The position numbers and the translations under genes were made by a program. Shown in pieces: positions 49,082 through 62,137 of a DNA stretch of 64,000 bases (position 1 is the first letter of the stretch; each line of letters starts with the position of its first letter). Source of the stretch: Branchiostoma floridae. Taxonomy: Eukaryota > Chordata > Leptocardii > Amphioxiformes > Branchiostomatidae. A model generated the notes under the pieces. That model had not been told where the DNA came from. It did no database searches and saw only the letters and a list, made by a program, of their open reading frames with translations. The stretch spans positions 13,486,913 through 13,550,912 of the forward strand of contig NC_049997.1 in the NCBI RefSeq assembly GCF_000003815.2. Reading direction: 5' to 3'.

Positions 49082-49665
49082 GTAAGAAGAAATCAACGGG
49101 GAACTGTTTGTCTCCTTGTGCTGATTATGTTCGCTTGCTAAACGGTGATCTAGTTACCCAAACCCTTTCGATCAGTCATACTCATGAAAATCTGCTATGT
49201 AAATGTTCATTAGTAAATACACATAATTTGTTTTAGAAAACAAAACTTTTGTATTGTGATTTGCGTGATCTAGAATTCTTTCGACTTTGCTCGGTATGTA
49301 GTATGTAGTATGTAGACTATCCAACAGCTGATAGGTCTATCATTGGTACTGTTACTAAGAAATAGAATACTATAGATCATACATAAAGAGATAAACTTTG
49401 GTCGTGATGATTACATGTGCTTGTTGTAAATTGTGTACAAACAAGTACTGGGGTTTACGTTTTGTAGCAAAGCATTGTCAGATGATGGATGATGAAACTT
49501 CCAAGATTGGCATAATGATGCAACATCATGTATCAATCATGTATCAACTACTTTAGAAATGACTCATCTAGATCTGTCAGAACCAACAGTATGATATTTT
49601 AACTCAGAAAAGTGCTAACTGATTTTAATGTTTATTTTTCCATCTGACAGATTCCATCTGTGAGG

Positions 49666-51424
49666 ATGGCGTCCAATCCCCTGTTCACCGGACCTAAAAC
49701 AGGTAACCACCACCGACCCGGTATGTTCCAATACAACACACAACAGAACAGACTTACAGCGAGACACGGCAACATGGCCGCACCCTCAGACCAAGACAGC
49801 GTAGAGACTCCTCGTAAAAAGGCCAGACTGGATAACGCCGCTACAGGATCGGGTTTTAACGACACCTTCGCAGACGATGACGAGTTTCTGACAGCCGATG
49901 ACTTGGATCAGATTGACTTCATGGCATCTCAGGCGTACAGCCAAGCAGACCCCTCAGAAACAGCACCCGCAGAGCCTAGGCAGCAGAAACAAAATGGCTG
50001 CAACATGGGCCAGGCATCCACCAGCGCAACGAGAAACCTTGTCCAGAGCAATGTGCCCAACTTCGATTCCCTAACAACAGGTTCATCTCGCGTCACAAAC
50101 AACAGTTCACTTGGTAGCAGACAACCGCAAACCACGGTTGGTAAAAGACAAACCCAGGGAAGTACTAGTGGAGTGAGCAGTGCAGGCTCCTTTACTTTCA
50201 AGTCAGCAAGTGGTAGAACAACACATGTTTCAAACAGTAATGTCCTACCAAAGGGTAGTGATTGTGGTCCATTATCTACCAAGGTAATGGCTCAGAACTC
50301 CAGGGAGTTGGAGAACAAAAGAGGTGGGGGGATGACTTTCAGACAGAAGGGAGAGGTGCAAGTATCTTCTGCAGCTTCAGTAACAACAGGCAGCAACTTG
50401 AGCAAGGCAGGACCTTCATCCACAAGGCAGACAGGGCCAGATATCAACCAACAAGAACTGAATAGGCTGAAAGCAGAGTGTGATAACTATAAAAAACAGG
50501 TATGTATGAGATTGTTTCCTTTGATACTTTGCCTTAAGAACATTTAAATTCAAACATTTAAATTGTTGATTGCAAACATATCTTTAATGATTTTTTTTCC
50601 ATCACAGTTGGCATCCTTGCAGGAGGAGCAGTTTGGTAAAGAGGGAGAAATTAAGATTCTCCGAGGCTCCTTAAAGAAACACCAAGAGGAAATCGACCAA
50701 TTTAAGAAAGCCCGCCTGGAGGAAGAGGAAAAGAAGGTCCAAGCACAGACCTCCAAGGAGAAGGAACTGGAAAAGGAGTTGGAAAGACTTAAGACACAGC
50801 TGCAGTTCAAGGAAGCTGAAGTGACGGAGGCTCAGAACGTTGTGAAAGTCATGGAGCAGAAATGTAAAAGACTAGCAGAGGGAGGAAACTCCTCCACAAC
50901 ACCAGTTAACAGCCCAAAGGTGGGAGGGATTCCAGCCAAGTTCAAGAGTGAACCAAAGTCCCCCCGAACGCCGGGCAGGGGAAACTTCCCAACAAAGGAG
51001 TCCTTCATGGAGGAAGGCAAGACAAAAAAGTCACCAGGTCAGGTCAAAGGGGAAGGGTCAGGTGCTACCAACACTCCAGAGAAGAATGGTATGTAGTACA
51101 CTGTAGTACTAGTACATTTCTTCGTAGTATATATAGTACACCTGTGTATGTGTTACCATCATAGCATTTGTGTAATTCAGACTCATTCTTGTGTTAAGTA
51201 CATTGTATTGTCAAAAGTTTTAACTGTTAGTGTTATTATGAAGTCTATCTATTCTTCAATTCATCAAGGACTTCTTTTTCTTTTGTCAGTATCCCCAGCC
51301 AGAAAGTCTGAATCGCCTGGGGTAAAATCAAGACTCCAGAACTCTCCTGAGAAGACTAGCAGTGAGGCTGCAGAGGTGCCCCAGACAGAGAGACCACTGT
51401 CACTTGGGCTGGGGATTGTCACAG
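49666..51424 (+). CDS. ATRIP: ATR-interacting protein, N-terminal part (gene truncated at a gap)
   Basis: Coding exons are 49666-50499, 50608-51088 and 51290-51424, in phase (0 then 1 then 1). The ATG at 49666 follows an acceptor at 49650, so a 5' untranslated exon lies upstream. The protein has an acidic stretch DDDEFLTADDLDQIDFMASQ near residue 68, matching the N-terminal RPA-binding region of ATRIP. A long Glu/Lys coiled coil with GEIKILRGSL (about residues 275-345) is the oligomerisation segment, and the family signature FPTKESF follows. ATRIP brings the checkpoint kinase ATR to RPA-coated single-stranded DNA in the nucleus. The C-terminal half, including the ATR-binding helical region, is not found; a 100 N gap begins 88 bases after exon 3. 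Confidence 0.93.
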
Positions 51425-51512
51425 GTATTGTCACTCAGAATAGAAACACTTGTATATCTAGTGAATCAGATCACTGCAATACCTTTGCATGTATAATGGT
51501 TGAGTCACTTGA

Positions 51513-51612
51513 NNNNNNNNNNNNNNNNNNNNNNNNNNNNNNNNNNNNNNNNNNNNNNNNNNNNNNNNNNNNNNNNNNNNNNNNNNNNNNNNNNNNNNNN
51601 NNNNNNNNNNNN
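51513..51612. other. Assembly gap (100 N) after ATRIP exon 3
   Basis: The missing ATRIP exons either fall in this gap, which is then much larger than 100 bp, or the join is wrong. Confidence 1.
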
Positions 51613-51985
51613 ATTCGTACGATGATCACTGCCAGGTCGAAAATCGCAAGTGATTTATTATTGATGCAATATGTCTGTATCCTAAACCCACTTCAATGTC
51701 AACAAACCTCACAAGCTCCACTTACACGTACATAAGGAACATTGAAATTGAAATCTTTAATCACAAAAACAAGTGCACCTGTTGCGCTGTAGAGCTCCCG
51801 ATATAAGCGTTACACATTAATAAGTCATGAGGAATCGAAGTAATAAGATGATCACTGCCATTTCGGAAATCTCGAGTGATTTATTGTTAATGTAAAATAT
51901 CTGTATCGTATATACCCACTAAAATGTCAACAAACCTCACAAGCTGACGACTCCACTGACACGTACAAAAGGAAATGGAACAAAG
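51613..51985. repeat. ~230 bp direct repeat, two copies
   Basis: GATGATCACTGCCA followed by AGTGATTTATT and later GTCAACAAACCTCACAAGCT occurs at 51622 and again at 51848. The first copy starts at the gap, so more units may be hidden. The 52000-52890 stretch after it shows no recognisable gene. Confidence 0.75.
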
Positions 51986-52896
51986 GTTCACTTCAAGAAT
52001 ATGTCGTGTAAAACATCAATTCAGGTGGCCACGATATGATATAGGTTTCAATATCTTTGAGATGTCATGTCTGGCAACAAGATATTGCTAAGTCCTTACA
52101 ATAAAGATTGGCCAAACAACAATCAAATAGTTTGGATTTTCATTACAATTTCTTCGTAGAAGCTGATACGTTTACCCCCCTCCCCCACTGGAACCTATGG
52201 CCTCTGGAGCCGTTTAGTGCAACAAATAAGACTTGCATGCATGTTTCATCAATATCAATTGAACAAACAACCATGTTGTTCGCTTTCTTTTGCTTCCAGA
52301 CAAAAACATGACTACTGGGTTGTTTCATAATATGTATCCCCCTTCGCCTGTCTATGGTTAAATCCTAGATTGGTGTTCAGCACAACAATGTGTATTGGGA
52401 ACAATTTTGATTCATTCTATAACTTAAAGATACGTGTACATTAAAGTAAAGAAAAAATATTTTCGAAAGTCATTCCTTTTCAGATATGTAATTTTTTTAT
52501 TACATTTAGTAAAGATTTCATACTACTTGATAGAATATAATAGTAAGGTAATGTATTATGCATTGTACAAATGTGGGCTATGGAAACAATCACAATTAGA
52601 AATAGGAATTTATATTACGCAAATGCCCTTTCATTCGTTTCATTCCAGACTCCTTTCCTTGCGAAGCAAATATCTGGCCATAAGACTGCCAACAATCATC
52701 TATATATAAAAAACAAACAAGGGTCATTAAGACTGTAAGGAACAATGTCAGCATTTAGATATCTGCAATATGTCAAAGCAAAATTGATGATATCTGCATA
52801 CAACATAAAGGAAATGTCTAGCAGGCAGTGCGATGAGTGTGTATACAGCCTAATTTGAACCCTAGTACTAGTATTTGTAATTCATCCCTTACTTAC

Positions 52897-55035
52897 TTTG
52901 TACGCATCGTGTTTCCCTGGCAGCGGTGCCTGTGGTTGACCATCAGCTGTCTCCACCTAAAACAAATGTAGATATTCGTTAGAGCAGAGAGGAAACATGC
53001 ACGTTATGAAAAGATAAAGGAAAAGGGACAACCCATGGCCATTGTGAAAGCAAATGTGACATCAGAGATGAAAAGGAACTTGTTGCCAGGAGGCACTTGT
53101 CCTATCAGATACTCATTTTAGTGGTCGATTAGCAGAACATTGAATCACATTTCAAACACCATACACATGTAGAAATTAAATATGAAGATTGTTGCCATGT
53201 ATTAGCCCATGACCGTCGATATATATATACCTACATTATTGTCCGTATCGGGAGGATTGTCTTGCCGACTACATAATACCAACATCGGGCGAACAACAGC
53301 GTTCCTCACGGACATTATCAAGCCGAAGGGTGGGGGTAAGGACATGTCCACCTTCAGGTAGCGTAGCACGTCTTTCATCACCACAAAGCCCCAGTCAACG
53401 CGTTTTACTTCCTGGAACAAATTCAGGTCAGACATGAAGGAGTTTTCGTAACTTCATAAATAGCAGAAACAAAACCAAGGCAACATACGTAAAATGAAGG
53501 GTACCATGCTAAAGTTATCATATCTTGGCGGAAAGGTTGGCCAGTGTATTTTTATTGAGTACCTCTGTCCTCGTAAATGAGTCGCTCATGATGGCGATGA
53601 GTAGATTGATGAGAATCAACGCTCCAATGACTTCATACAGCCCAAATACCAGTTTGCCGACAGTCTCTGTGATGACAGGCCATTCTTGTATCTGGAACAC
53701 GTTGACTGGGCTGGTACCCGGCTTCAGCTCGAGCGTGGACAAGTCAACAATACCAAACGCAGCCCAGAACAGGGATTGCAGCGAGCTGAAAATTCTGAAA
53801 AGGGAACGCAAACCGGAAATGGGTCCACTATCCTACTTTATGAATTGAATGTCATAAAAACTTGATCAAGGACGATGCTATAAGTGAGACTCTGGATATT
53901 ACTTACGTGTCAAAACCTTGTGACTTTGAACAGCTCAAAGCCTGAAGGTTGCTCTGTGAATAGTTGGAACAGAGGTACTGATGCATCGTCCCATAGAACC
54001 AGTACAGCTGGTTCAAGCCGAGCGCAAAGGCGAACAGAACCAGTCCGTGCATGACCACGAACTTCATGATGCTTACAGCCATTCGTCCGATGGAGATCAA
54101 TAGCATCCCGAGAAAACGATTATTTGTAAACGGAGACATGGCTCGGATAAATACGATGATTGTGATGATGGAGGGGAGGACGTCTGCGACTGCAACCGGC
54201 TGGAAGCTGCTTTCATTTGCTTTGTATGCCCAATCATCGGCGACCGTGTTCTGTTCTGAATGTGCGTCGAGCTAACAAAAATATAAAGGTCAACATCATA
54301 GCCAGTTCACACACCAAATTACTATTGGTTGATTTAAAATCAATCACATACTTTTTTTAAATAAAAAATGCCTTCTTGCCTAAAGAAGTGCCACAAGCCG
54401 GAGGGCACCCTGTGCTAGGTAGACTGCAAACAGCATAAAGTCCAGAATGTTCCAGAGATGTTGGAAATGGGTCGTCAGGCCTTCTCTTCGAACTTCTTTA
54501 AGGTTCTTCCAGGCTATATCTGTACCCGAAAAATACGCTGTATTTTACAACCGATTTGATTTCTAAACCTAAATCATATCTGCTTTCACATTTTGTCACA
54601 TTTTAAGTACTCTGGTTAATCGTAGCTGAAAGAATGAAATCAAATTTATGCCTCACAGGAATCATAGCTTATCCAATACTTTTGTGCATGTGTTAGTCGT
54701 AGAGTGCGTCTTCGGCTAGGTGATCCACAACCGAATATGGGGAATAGGCCACAACTATGGTATATTACTGCTGATCACAGTAGCAGCCATCAGCACGGTA
54801 TGCAATAGAAACAGAAGAGAAATTAATAGAACTAACCGGTCATCCATATCATGATTAGTATGAGCGCTACTGATATCGCGCCCCAGAACGCTGGGGTCCC
54901 CTGGAGAATACTGTCTATCTCTGCAGGCCCCACTCGCAAGGACTGGGTCTGCACCAACAGTAGGATCAGCAGAACGATCCACGACACGGTCCAGTACATC
55001 TCACGTATAGCAGAAAGACTTGAAAACTTACCGAT
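52897..55035 (-). CDS. TRPC-like cation channel, transmembrane and C-terminal part
   Basis: Visible exons in transcription order are 55035-54837, 54519 to about 54410, 54271-53907, 53794-53563, 53411-53235 and 52956-52897. They encode membrane helices, then NRFLGMLLISIGRM and FAFALGLNQLYWFY (S4-S5 of the TRPC type), the pore segment SLFWAAFGIVDLSTLELKPG, and the last helix ALILINLLIAIMSDSF. Next comes a SLPPPFGLI segment like the conserved LPPPFN of TRPC C-termini. TRPC channels are plasma-membrane calcium-permeable channels gated after phospholipase C activation. The usual EWKFAR TRP box is replaced by VDWGFVVMKD. The N-terminal ankyrin repeats are not found between 55036 and the next gene. 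The donor of the second exon is uncertain. Subfamily assignment rests on motifs. Confidence 0.8.
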
Positions 55036-55576
55036 CTACAAACGATAAGAAGGTTTGCATCCAGATCAAAGAACACACAGGGAAAAGTAAAATCTAAACA
55101 AGACTGATCCTCACAGTCACAGAGCTAGGGTTACCTTTCTAGGCAGATGTTCGGTGTAAGACGTCACAAAATAGGCAGCAAATGTAGCTAGCCGCGCGGG
55201 CTCGTTGCACCTTCGGTCGGACATTTCGCCGCGAGGTCATGTATGACATGAAATTACTGGCAAATTCCAAATTCAGCTAGCCAAGCGGGCCCCTTGCAAC
55301 TCCTTCGCCGAAGCCGTGTCAGCCTTTTTGCCGCGCCCGTGTCTGGGTCGTGTCTGGCATCAGGAAATCGACGGCAAATGGCAACAGAAGGGAAACCAAT
55401 TCTTTCTATTGCCAAATTCAACAGCGTCTCATACCAGTACAAAAGAGGGAAATTGCCCGTTATTTCCTTCACCTAATTAGCCCCGGTGGGTGGGGCTATG
55501 ACTTGAGCAGTTAAGAAGGCAGGTAACATCTCCGAAGGATCTAGTGTCACTAAGAAAAGGAATAAAACCTGTACTT

Positions 55577-55791
55577 GTCATAATATGGAATAGAACATTT
55601 TATTACAAGAATAGGGGTGCCTAAGTATTTGCACGAACCCTATGAGATTCGTACGAACATTATGTGATACGCAGGTATCACTATGCGAAAACGCACGAAC
55701 CTTATGAAAATCACACGAATCACTATGCGAAAACGCACGAACCTTATGTGATTCGCACGAATCACTATGTAACACACACGAACCTTATGCG
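55577..55791. repeat. Minisatellite of CACGAACCTTATG and CACGAATCACTATG words
   Basis: About nine 20-24 bp words alternate, with a higher-order period near 45 bp (TATGCGAAAACGCACGAACC then TTATGTGATTCGCACGAATC). The array runs into the 100 N gap. Confidence 0.85.
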
Positions 55792-55891
55792 NNNNNNNNN
55801 NNNNNNNNNNNNNNNNNNNNNNNNNNNNNNNNNNNNNNNNNNNNNNNNNNNNNNNNNNNNNNNNNNNNNNNNNNNNNNNNNNNNNNNNNNN
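55792..55891. other. Assembly gap (100 N)
   Basis: The gap removes the stop codon and 3' UTR of the dynein gene; the minisatellite beside it probably caused it. Confidence 1.
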
Positions 55892-58800
55892 ATTTCCTGG
55901 TTTGAGCCATATGACTGGCAGGGTGTCGTAAAGGATTTTGGGTAGAGACTCTGCAAGAAGTCCTTTTTGTCGGTCCCAACGTGCGCCCTCAAGGAACAGG
56001 CCCCTCACGTAGACTCCATCAGTCTGACGAAAATAAAAATGGCTTTTTCAATTTACATTCAGCACTAGTTTATACTTTAATACATGTAACTGTATCAACT
56101 CATCCTAATTATAACAGATGGGTCTTACTATTAGATTGATTATCTTCATACTGATAATTTCTTAGGATACATTATTTTGGAATGGTCTTAGATGAAGCAA
56201 ACACTTCTATTTATCAATATGAACAGTGTCACAGTTCAATCCTTCCAATGACGTTCGCAAAACTTTGACTTTTTGGGGTTGGGTGGGTGATTTTGAAACT
56301 TTACATCAAGGGAAAATGATGATATTGCTTAATAAGTGTGGATCTTACCGGTTTGCCTGGCATCTTCTTCTCCTCCTTCTGAACAAAGAACTCAAAGGCC
56401 AGGTGGTCAATGGGGATCTTGTACTTCCTGGCATAGTTCTGGATGGCCCCAGTCATGAAGGAGTGGGTGAAGTAGAACCCTGATAACCAGAACACATGGG
56501 GAGGACCGCCATCTATCCACACCTGGAAGAACTGCAGCCTGGCTATCAGGTCAGCAATGTAGCTGCCGAGTGGCTTGAGAGATGGGTAGGACTTGGCAGC
56601 CCACATGGCTGGGATCTAAAATAAAGAGTGAAGAAACGTTAAAAATACTGAGGGAATCACCAAATGTTTTAAAGTCGCATCTTCATGTTTGAGGGAGGAT
56701 TGCAGCACCTGTCATGAGATTATCCTCTTTAAAACATGTACAACCATTCTTGGAATATCCACACTCCTGAAGCTGCATTAGAATGACACTGAAAGGTGTG
56801 TTTTACCTTTCCCACCATCATGCTGTCAAACACATCCTCCAGTTCTGACGACATGACCACCAGCCCGTTCGTGGCCTTGCGGATGTCCTGCAGACTGGTG
56901 CGGATGACCGTGATGAGGCGGTTGAACCGGATCAGCTCCTGAACCAGGACGGTGTTCATGGACTCCTCATAACGGACTGGGTACTTAGTCTGAAATTAAA
57001 ATCATAAGCATGGCACTTTAGGTAATATATAAAAGGAGTAAAAGGATTTTTGTAACAGAAAATGTTTAAAGTTAGAATTTTAAATTCACTGTTGCTTACT
57101 ATAGATGCCCTATTGCCAGGTTCAAGCAGTGTTTGTAAGTTATCTCAAGCCATAAATTACCTGCACTTGCTCCAAGTTGAAGTTAGGAGGGATCTTGGAG
57201 AGGATATCCGAGGCCAGTTCCAGGATGAGGTCCTCTGCAGACTTGCCTCCCCCTGCTGCCTGTCGAGGCTGGGTCAGCAGGATCCCGTCCAGCAGCTGCT
57301 GCGTCTCCTGCTGCTCCTTGGAGATGTCTGCGTTCTCGTGGAGACCAAACACCTCAGGGTGTGGTGTCCATGGCAACGCTCGCACATACTCCACAAAGGA
57401 GTCGTAGCTACCTTGCTGAGGTGCGTAGTACAGGCCACTGGGGGATAACTTGTACTCATCATCCTGGGTGATTTGTGGGCAGTAGAAGATGGCCAGTATG
57501 CTGGTGAGCAGGCGACGGTCACGCTCGTCAGTCACCCGACCCCCATAGTTGCATTCTCCGGTCAGATACGTCAGGGCATCTAGTGGAACCTTGTCGTAGT
57601 CGTTGAGGAACATTTGGAGTTGCTTGACGCTGATCCTGAGGTCAGACTCGTTGAACTCGTATGGAATGTTCCATCCCAGGGGACCAAAGTTACGCCGCTC
57701 CTGGACTAGTGCATGGAAGAAGCACAGACCAAACAGCAGCTTCTGCCAATGCTGCAATAAATGCATACAATATAAGTAAGCTAGACATATGTGCAACAAA
57801 ATAAACTTCCCTCTATATCACCCTTTTTCTTTTTACAAGCTGTTGTGTGGCAGATCTGCCTGTATTGTAAATATTTCTACAGGAATACTGCAAAGTTTTG
57901 AACTGTCCTACTGAAGTAAAACCACATCTATGTACCTTAGGTTTATTGCATCCATTGAAGAAGTCTGGGTCACTGATAGGATCATTCAGGTAGGACCTGA
58001 GCAGGTTTGCCTTCAGACCCTTGGGTGGCTCATTGGTCATCTTCACGCCATTCTGCAGAGCTGAGACAGGGAAGGCTGGGGAGGGGTAGGACGTCAGCCA
58101 TAGCCGGAACTCTGGCTTTGTCTTCTCAGGATCTGTGATCACCTACAAGAAAAAAAGAAAGATATCTTTACATACTTGATACATCCATAGAGACAGAGCC
58201 TAAAATTAAACTTTTTTCATGATTTGATATAATGTGAAGTTTACTACATGTCATTTGACCAGAACTTTGATGATATAAAATGAAGTTTGATGATGCTGTA
58301 TCAACTCAGTTGCTATGTGTGGATGCAATTCTGTTGATCCACGTAAGGCAACAACACTTACTTCCTCACAGATTCTCTCCAGCTCTGGTAGCCAGCTTAC
58401 TGCAAGGTGACAGTTCTGAAGGACGACCCAGGTCCCCTCAGCAACAGCCTTCTCTATCATCTTCTCTGCGATTGGTCCTTGCCCCTGGCCGAGGGAGATG
58501 GTCTGCAGACTGGAACCTCCCATTCCTAGTGAAGGGAGGACTCATGATTTAGTTAAAACAGCTACTATCATAAACAATATACAATACCAGACCATTTAGA
58601 CTATGTTCTATCATTAAGCCCATACTACACAATGATACACTGTTATGCCATGCAGTACCAACAACACATGAAAGTTTGAAAAATATGAACAATCGAAAAT
58701 GAGATTTGTCAGAGACATTTTATGGCAAAGGCCTTTTCTTCATCTGCTTTGTCTGTGAGTATTATTTACCTTTCTCCTCAGCAAACTTGACGAGTCCTGC

Positions 58801-61411
58801 CATTGGGTCTGCACCAGGAGACAGCACAAATATCAGAGGAGAGAAGTGGCTGGAGTCGGCATAGCTCAGGGACAGGTCAAAGGTTGGGGGCTCAACATAG
58901 GCCTGGCCCATCCTGGTCACGATGAACTTCTGAACAACTGGGACAACCTGGGGAATGGAAATAAAAGAAAAAACTTCAATTTTGCAATATCATGACCTAT
59001 TTTGAATGCCCCTTAGTAGAAAAACTTAAAACACTAAATCTAAAACTGTATGATAAAGATATGGTTTGAAAGCATAGGTAGGACCCATTCAGTATGGTTG
59101 CACAATTGTCCCACAGGAGGACAGAAGAAAACTGCAATGAGAAAGGAAGAGAGTTTCACCTTGTCTGGCCGGATGCACCGTAACACAATAGCCTTCTCCA
59201 GAAAGCTGAGTTTACTGTTCCAGGGTTCAGGCAGCTCTTCCTCATGGGGACAGTTGGAGTCATAGATGCTCTTCCAGGATCCCAACTGGGAAAATAGCAT
59301 GGACACATTAATCTTACTACCATCACTGGCAACACCTCAGAATTAGAGCTTTTGAAAAATCATAAGATATACTCCTACATCAAAACTTTCTAATTAGATA
59401 CAATTCTACAAGATAATAGTAGAAGAGAACAATAGAAACTTACGTTGGATTTGAAATGCTGCATAAAACCTTGGAAGGCTGTCAGATCAGAACACCTCAC
59501 AATCTCATTCCAGGACTTGTCTTTCAACCAATCAGGAGCAGGGTTGGGGTAAGGGTTGTCAAGGGCAACGCCTCCAGTCAGGAGGAACCTCCACTCATCT
59601 TCATCTACTGCACCCCTGTAAGAAATACATTCAATTCAGTTTAGTTTAACAGGGAGGTGGCATTTAACTAATTCTACTGCAAATGTCCCACTAAATCTCT
59701 GCATGGCATATCATATCCTTCTACAGAGAGTTATCTAGCTTACCATATATACATTAATCTGGTTAACCCCTTCACTTCAAAGGATTCCATCCCCCCCAAA
59801 AAAAGAAGAAAAAAAATGTAACTTACTCGACCATCCTGGCCAGCCCAATGGACAGCAGGAAGGAGAACAGAAGCTTGTCTTTCTCAAACAGGGACCTGCA
59901 CACGTTCTGGTAGATGCTGTGGTTTAAAAAAAGAACAATGTTAATACAAATGTTAGAGTAGAATAAGATGAGACGTTCACTCTGTGGTTGCCTGGTCAGA
60001 ACTGATTGTGGACAGACTGTGGTCTGTCCCTTTATTGAACTCTTATCAGAACCATATGTGGGCTGGCCCTGTCCTAGCTAGGACCACCTATGGCCAGTAT
60101 AATATATCTTCCTGTTATCTAACATTGCGCCATCCATATGTGGTTCTAAGACAAATAATAGCAAGTAACTTTACTATAAAGCAACAATGTCAGGTTAAAC
60201 GATTCTGCTATCAAAGGCAGAAGTTATGAGTACAATAACAAGCTCTAACCTGTATGTGAAGTGGTTGTTGAGGTTGGTGATTCTATCCTCCAGTACAGGA
60301 GATGGGTCACTGTTTATGATGGACTGTGGGAGAGGAAAATGATGATTTAGCATTGTGTACAACACACAAAATTTCATGTATCTGGTGTGTCATACATGCT
60401 GGAAATTCATTTCTCTGATCCTTGATTTAAGAGAGATACATGTATCATAAGTACTGGTGATTGTTACCTGTAGATACAGGTTGATGAACCAGGTGAGGCT
60501 GTACTGGTACATGGGCTCAATGTTGGCCAGGTCCGAGATGGCAAAGAACAGGACAGAGGAGTGCTTGGCAACCTAAAAGAAGAAAAAATCAGATTATGTC
60601 ATCATCTTCAAGTGTTATGATAGAAAAAAATGTAAGTAAATGAATCAAACATTACCTTTTGTCAAATATTCCATACACTATAGATTGTGTCAAAAGGCTC
60701 TTGAGATCTTTACAAAGCATCTTGAGATCATGTAATCAAAATTCAACTTTGTACATCTATACAAATTTTGCACTTTATAGCCTTATTAAGCTTGTGGTCA
60801 AGGACTTACAGGTTTGTAGCCGTTCCTGGTGTCGTCGATCTCCCGTTCTGTCCGTGAGGCCACCTCCTGTTTCTCACTGATCTCCTGACTCAGGGTCTTG
60901 CTGGAGGACAGGATCTCTATGGCAGTCTCATCCTCCAGGATGTTGCCTGAACATGGGATAATACCAAAACAGTCAATATTAGATAGATGGGAGTAGGAGG
61001 ACTAACTATGTAGTTAACTTAAGATATGGCAGTGCAAGGCTCTTTCAACCTCCTTGGGCAATGGAAGATGAATAACCCTACAAGCAATGTTATGATATTA
61101 TCATAAAGAAATTCAGCAAAATTCTCTAGTGTTAGCTCTTTTCCCTAGTGACCAAATGACTGACTGAATTACCCTGACTCAAAAAGGGGAAAATTCAAGT
61201 GCAACAATGTCAATGAGTTCCTACCTTGAGATGTTGCCAAGACTTCTAGGATCTTGTCCTCTATCTCCTTGAGGAGTTTCTTGTTGCGAGCCCCCTCCAG
61301 GATGAGCTCGCTCTTCTCCTCCTCCAGCTTGGGTTTCTCCTTGGCAGCCACGATCCCCAGCAGCTGGTCCTCCAGGCCATTAGGGGTGATCATGAAGTTC
61401 AGCAACGTCAC
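55892..61411 (-). CDS. DNAH3-like: Axonemal dynein heavy chain, C-terminal third (DNAH3-like)
   Basis: Fourteen phase-consistent exons: 61411-61225, 60946-60810, 60572-60468, 60323-60250, 59916-59827, 59615-59444, 59285-59160, 58947-58770, 58525-58362, 58142-57936, 57751-57161, 56989-56807, 56615-56349 and 56023 into the gap, 871 codons in all. They cover the region after the microtubule-binding stalk: the [19 protein letters not shown] helix, AAA5, AAA6 with [19 protein letters not shown] and [14 protein letters not shown], then [13 protein letters not shown] and [12 protein letters not shown]. The C-terminal domain has VFWLSGFYF and ends VIWLKPGN at the gap. Inner-arm dyneins of this group drive ciliary bending. 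Best recalled match is DNAH3 ([33 protein letters not shown]); DNAH7 and DNAH12 are close alternatives. The motor's ATP-binding AAA1-AAA4 are upstream, outside the window or beyond the gap at 61577. Confidence 0.92.
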
Positions 61412-61576
61412 CTGAAAGTCATAAATTTTCATCAAAAACACAACAAGGGTGAAGTTTGTTGCAATGATCATTCTCTATTAGGCATGCCAGAAAGCAAGAT
61501 TATCACTGATGTTGCAGTAGTAAAGTACAGGCCCTGGTTGCTTTGGTGATATTATGTATAATCTGAAATTTCAATG

Positions 61577-61676
61577 NNNNNNNNNNNNNNNNNNNNNNNN
61601 NNNNNNNNNNNNNNNNNNNNNNNNNNNNNNNNNNNNNNNNNNNNNNNNNNNNNNNNNNNNNNNNNNNNNNNNNNNN
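61577..61676. other. Assembly gap (100 N)
   Basis: Upstream of the first visible dynein exon. No further dynein exon is seen between here and 64000, so the earlier exons are elsewhere. Confidence 1.
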
Positions 61677-62083
61677 AACTACATTTAAATTAAGAGTAGT
61701 TGCGTACATGATCTTTTTTCTGGACTGGCATAGTAAAATACAGTAGTACACTTTTATAAGAACATATTAATGATTCATTAACCTACTTTGTGTTGATGTT
61801 TGTTTTTTCAGAAATTGCATCAATCTGTACTTCAACGACTAAGGGATCCTTAGTGATTCCATGTTAATTGTTCAGTATCGAATGAATTCACGATTTCTAT
61901 TAATGTGTAGTGTTAAGTCTGACAGTCATTGGTTGTGAAATGTTCGTATCTTCAACCCCATCTCTTGCAGAGAAAAGGCAAGACCTTTGGCAGCGCTCAG
62001 AACGTTAACAAGGGTCTAACCAGTACCAGCTGTATGTTGTTGTCGTGACATTCCTCCTATACTATAGGTTAGAGGATGTTAGC

Positions 62084-62136
62084 CGTATCATAGCTCCCGA
62101 GCCTCTTCTGTCCTGTCTGCAAATACTCGGGAGCTA
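62084..62136. repeat. Inverted repeat ATAGCTCCCGAG / CTCGGGAGCTAT
   Basis: A perfect 12 bp inverted repeat encloses about 25 bases, directly before the LINE 3' end. Seen directly; possibly the end of another element. Confidence 0.6.
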
Positions 62137-62137
62137 T

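Noticed and set aside
61969-62014. Possible plus-strand exon after CTTGCAG.
   Set aside because: The donor is weak, the phase cannot be tied to 62869, and no domain is recognised.
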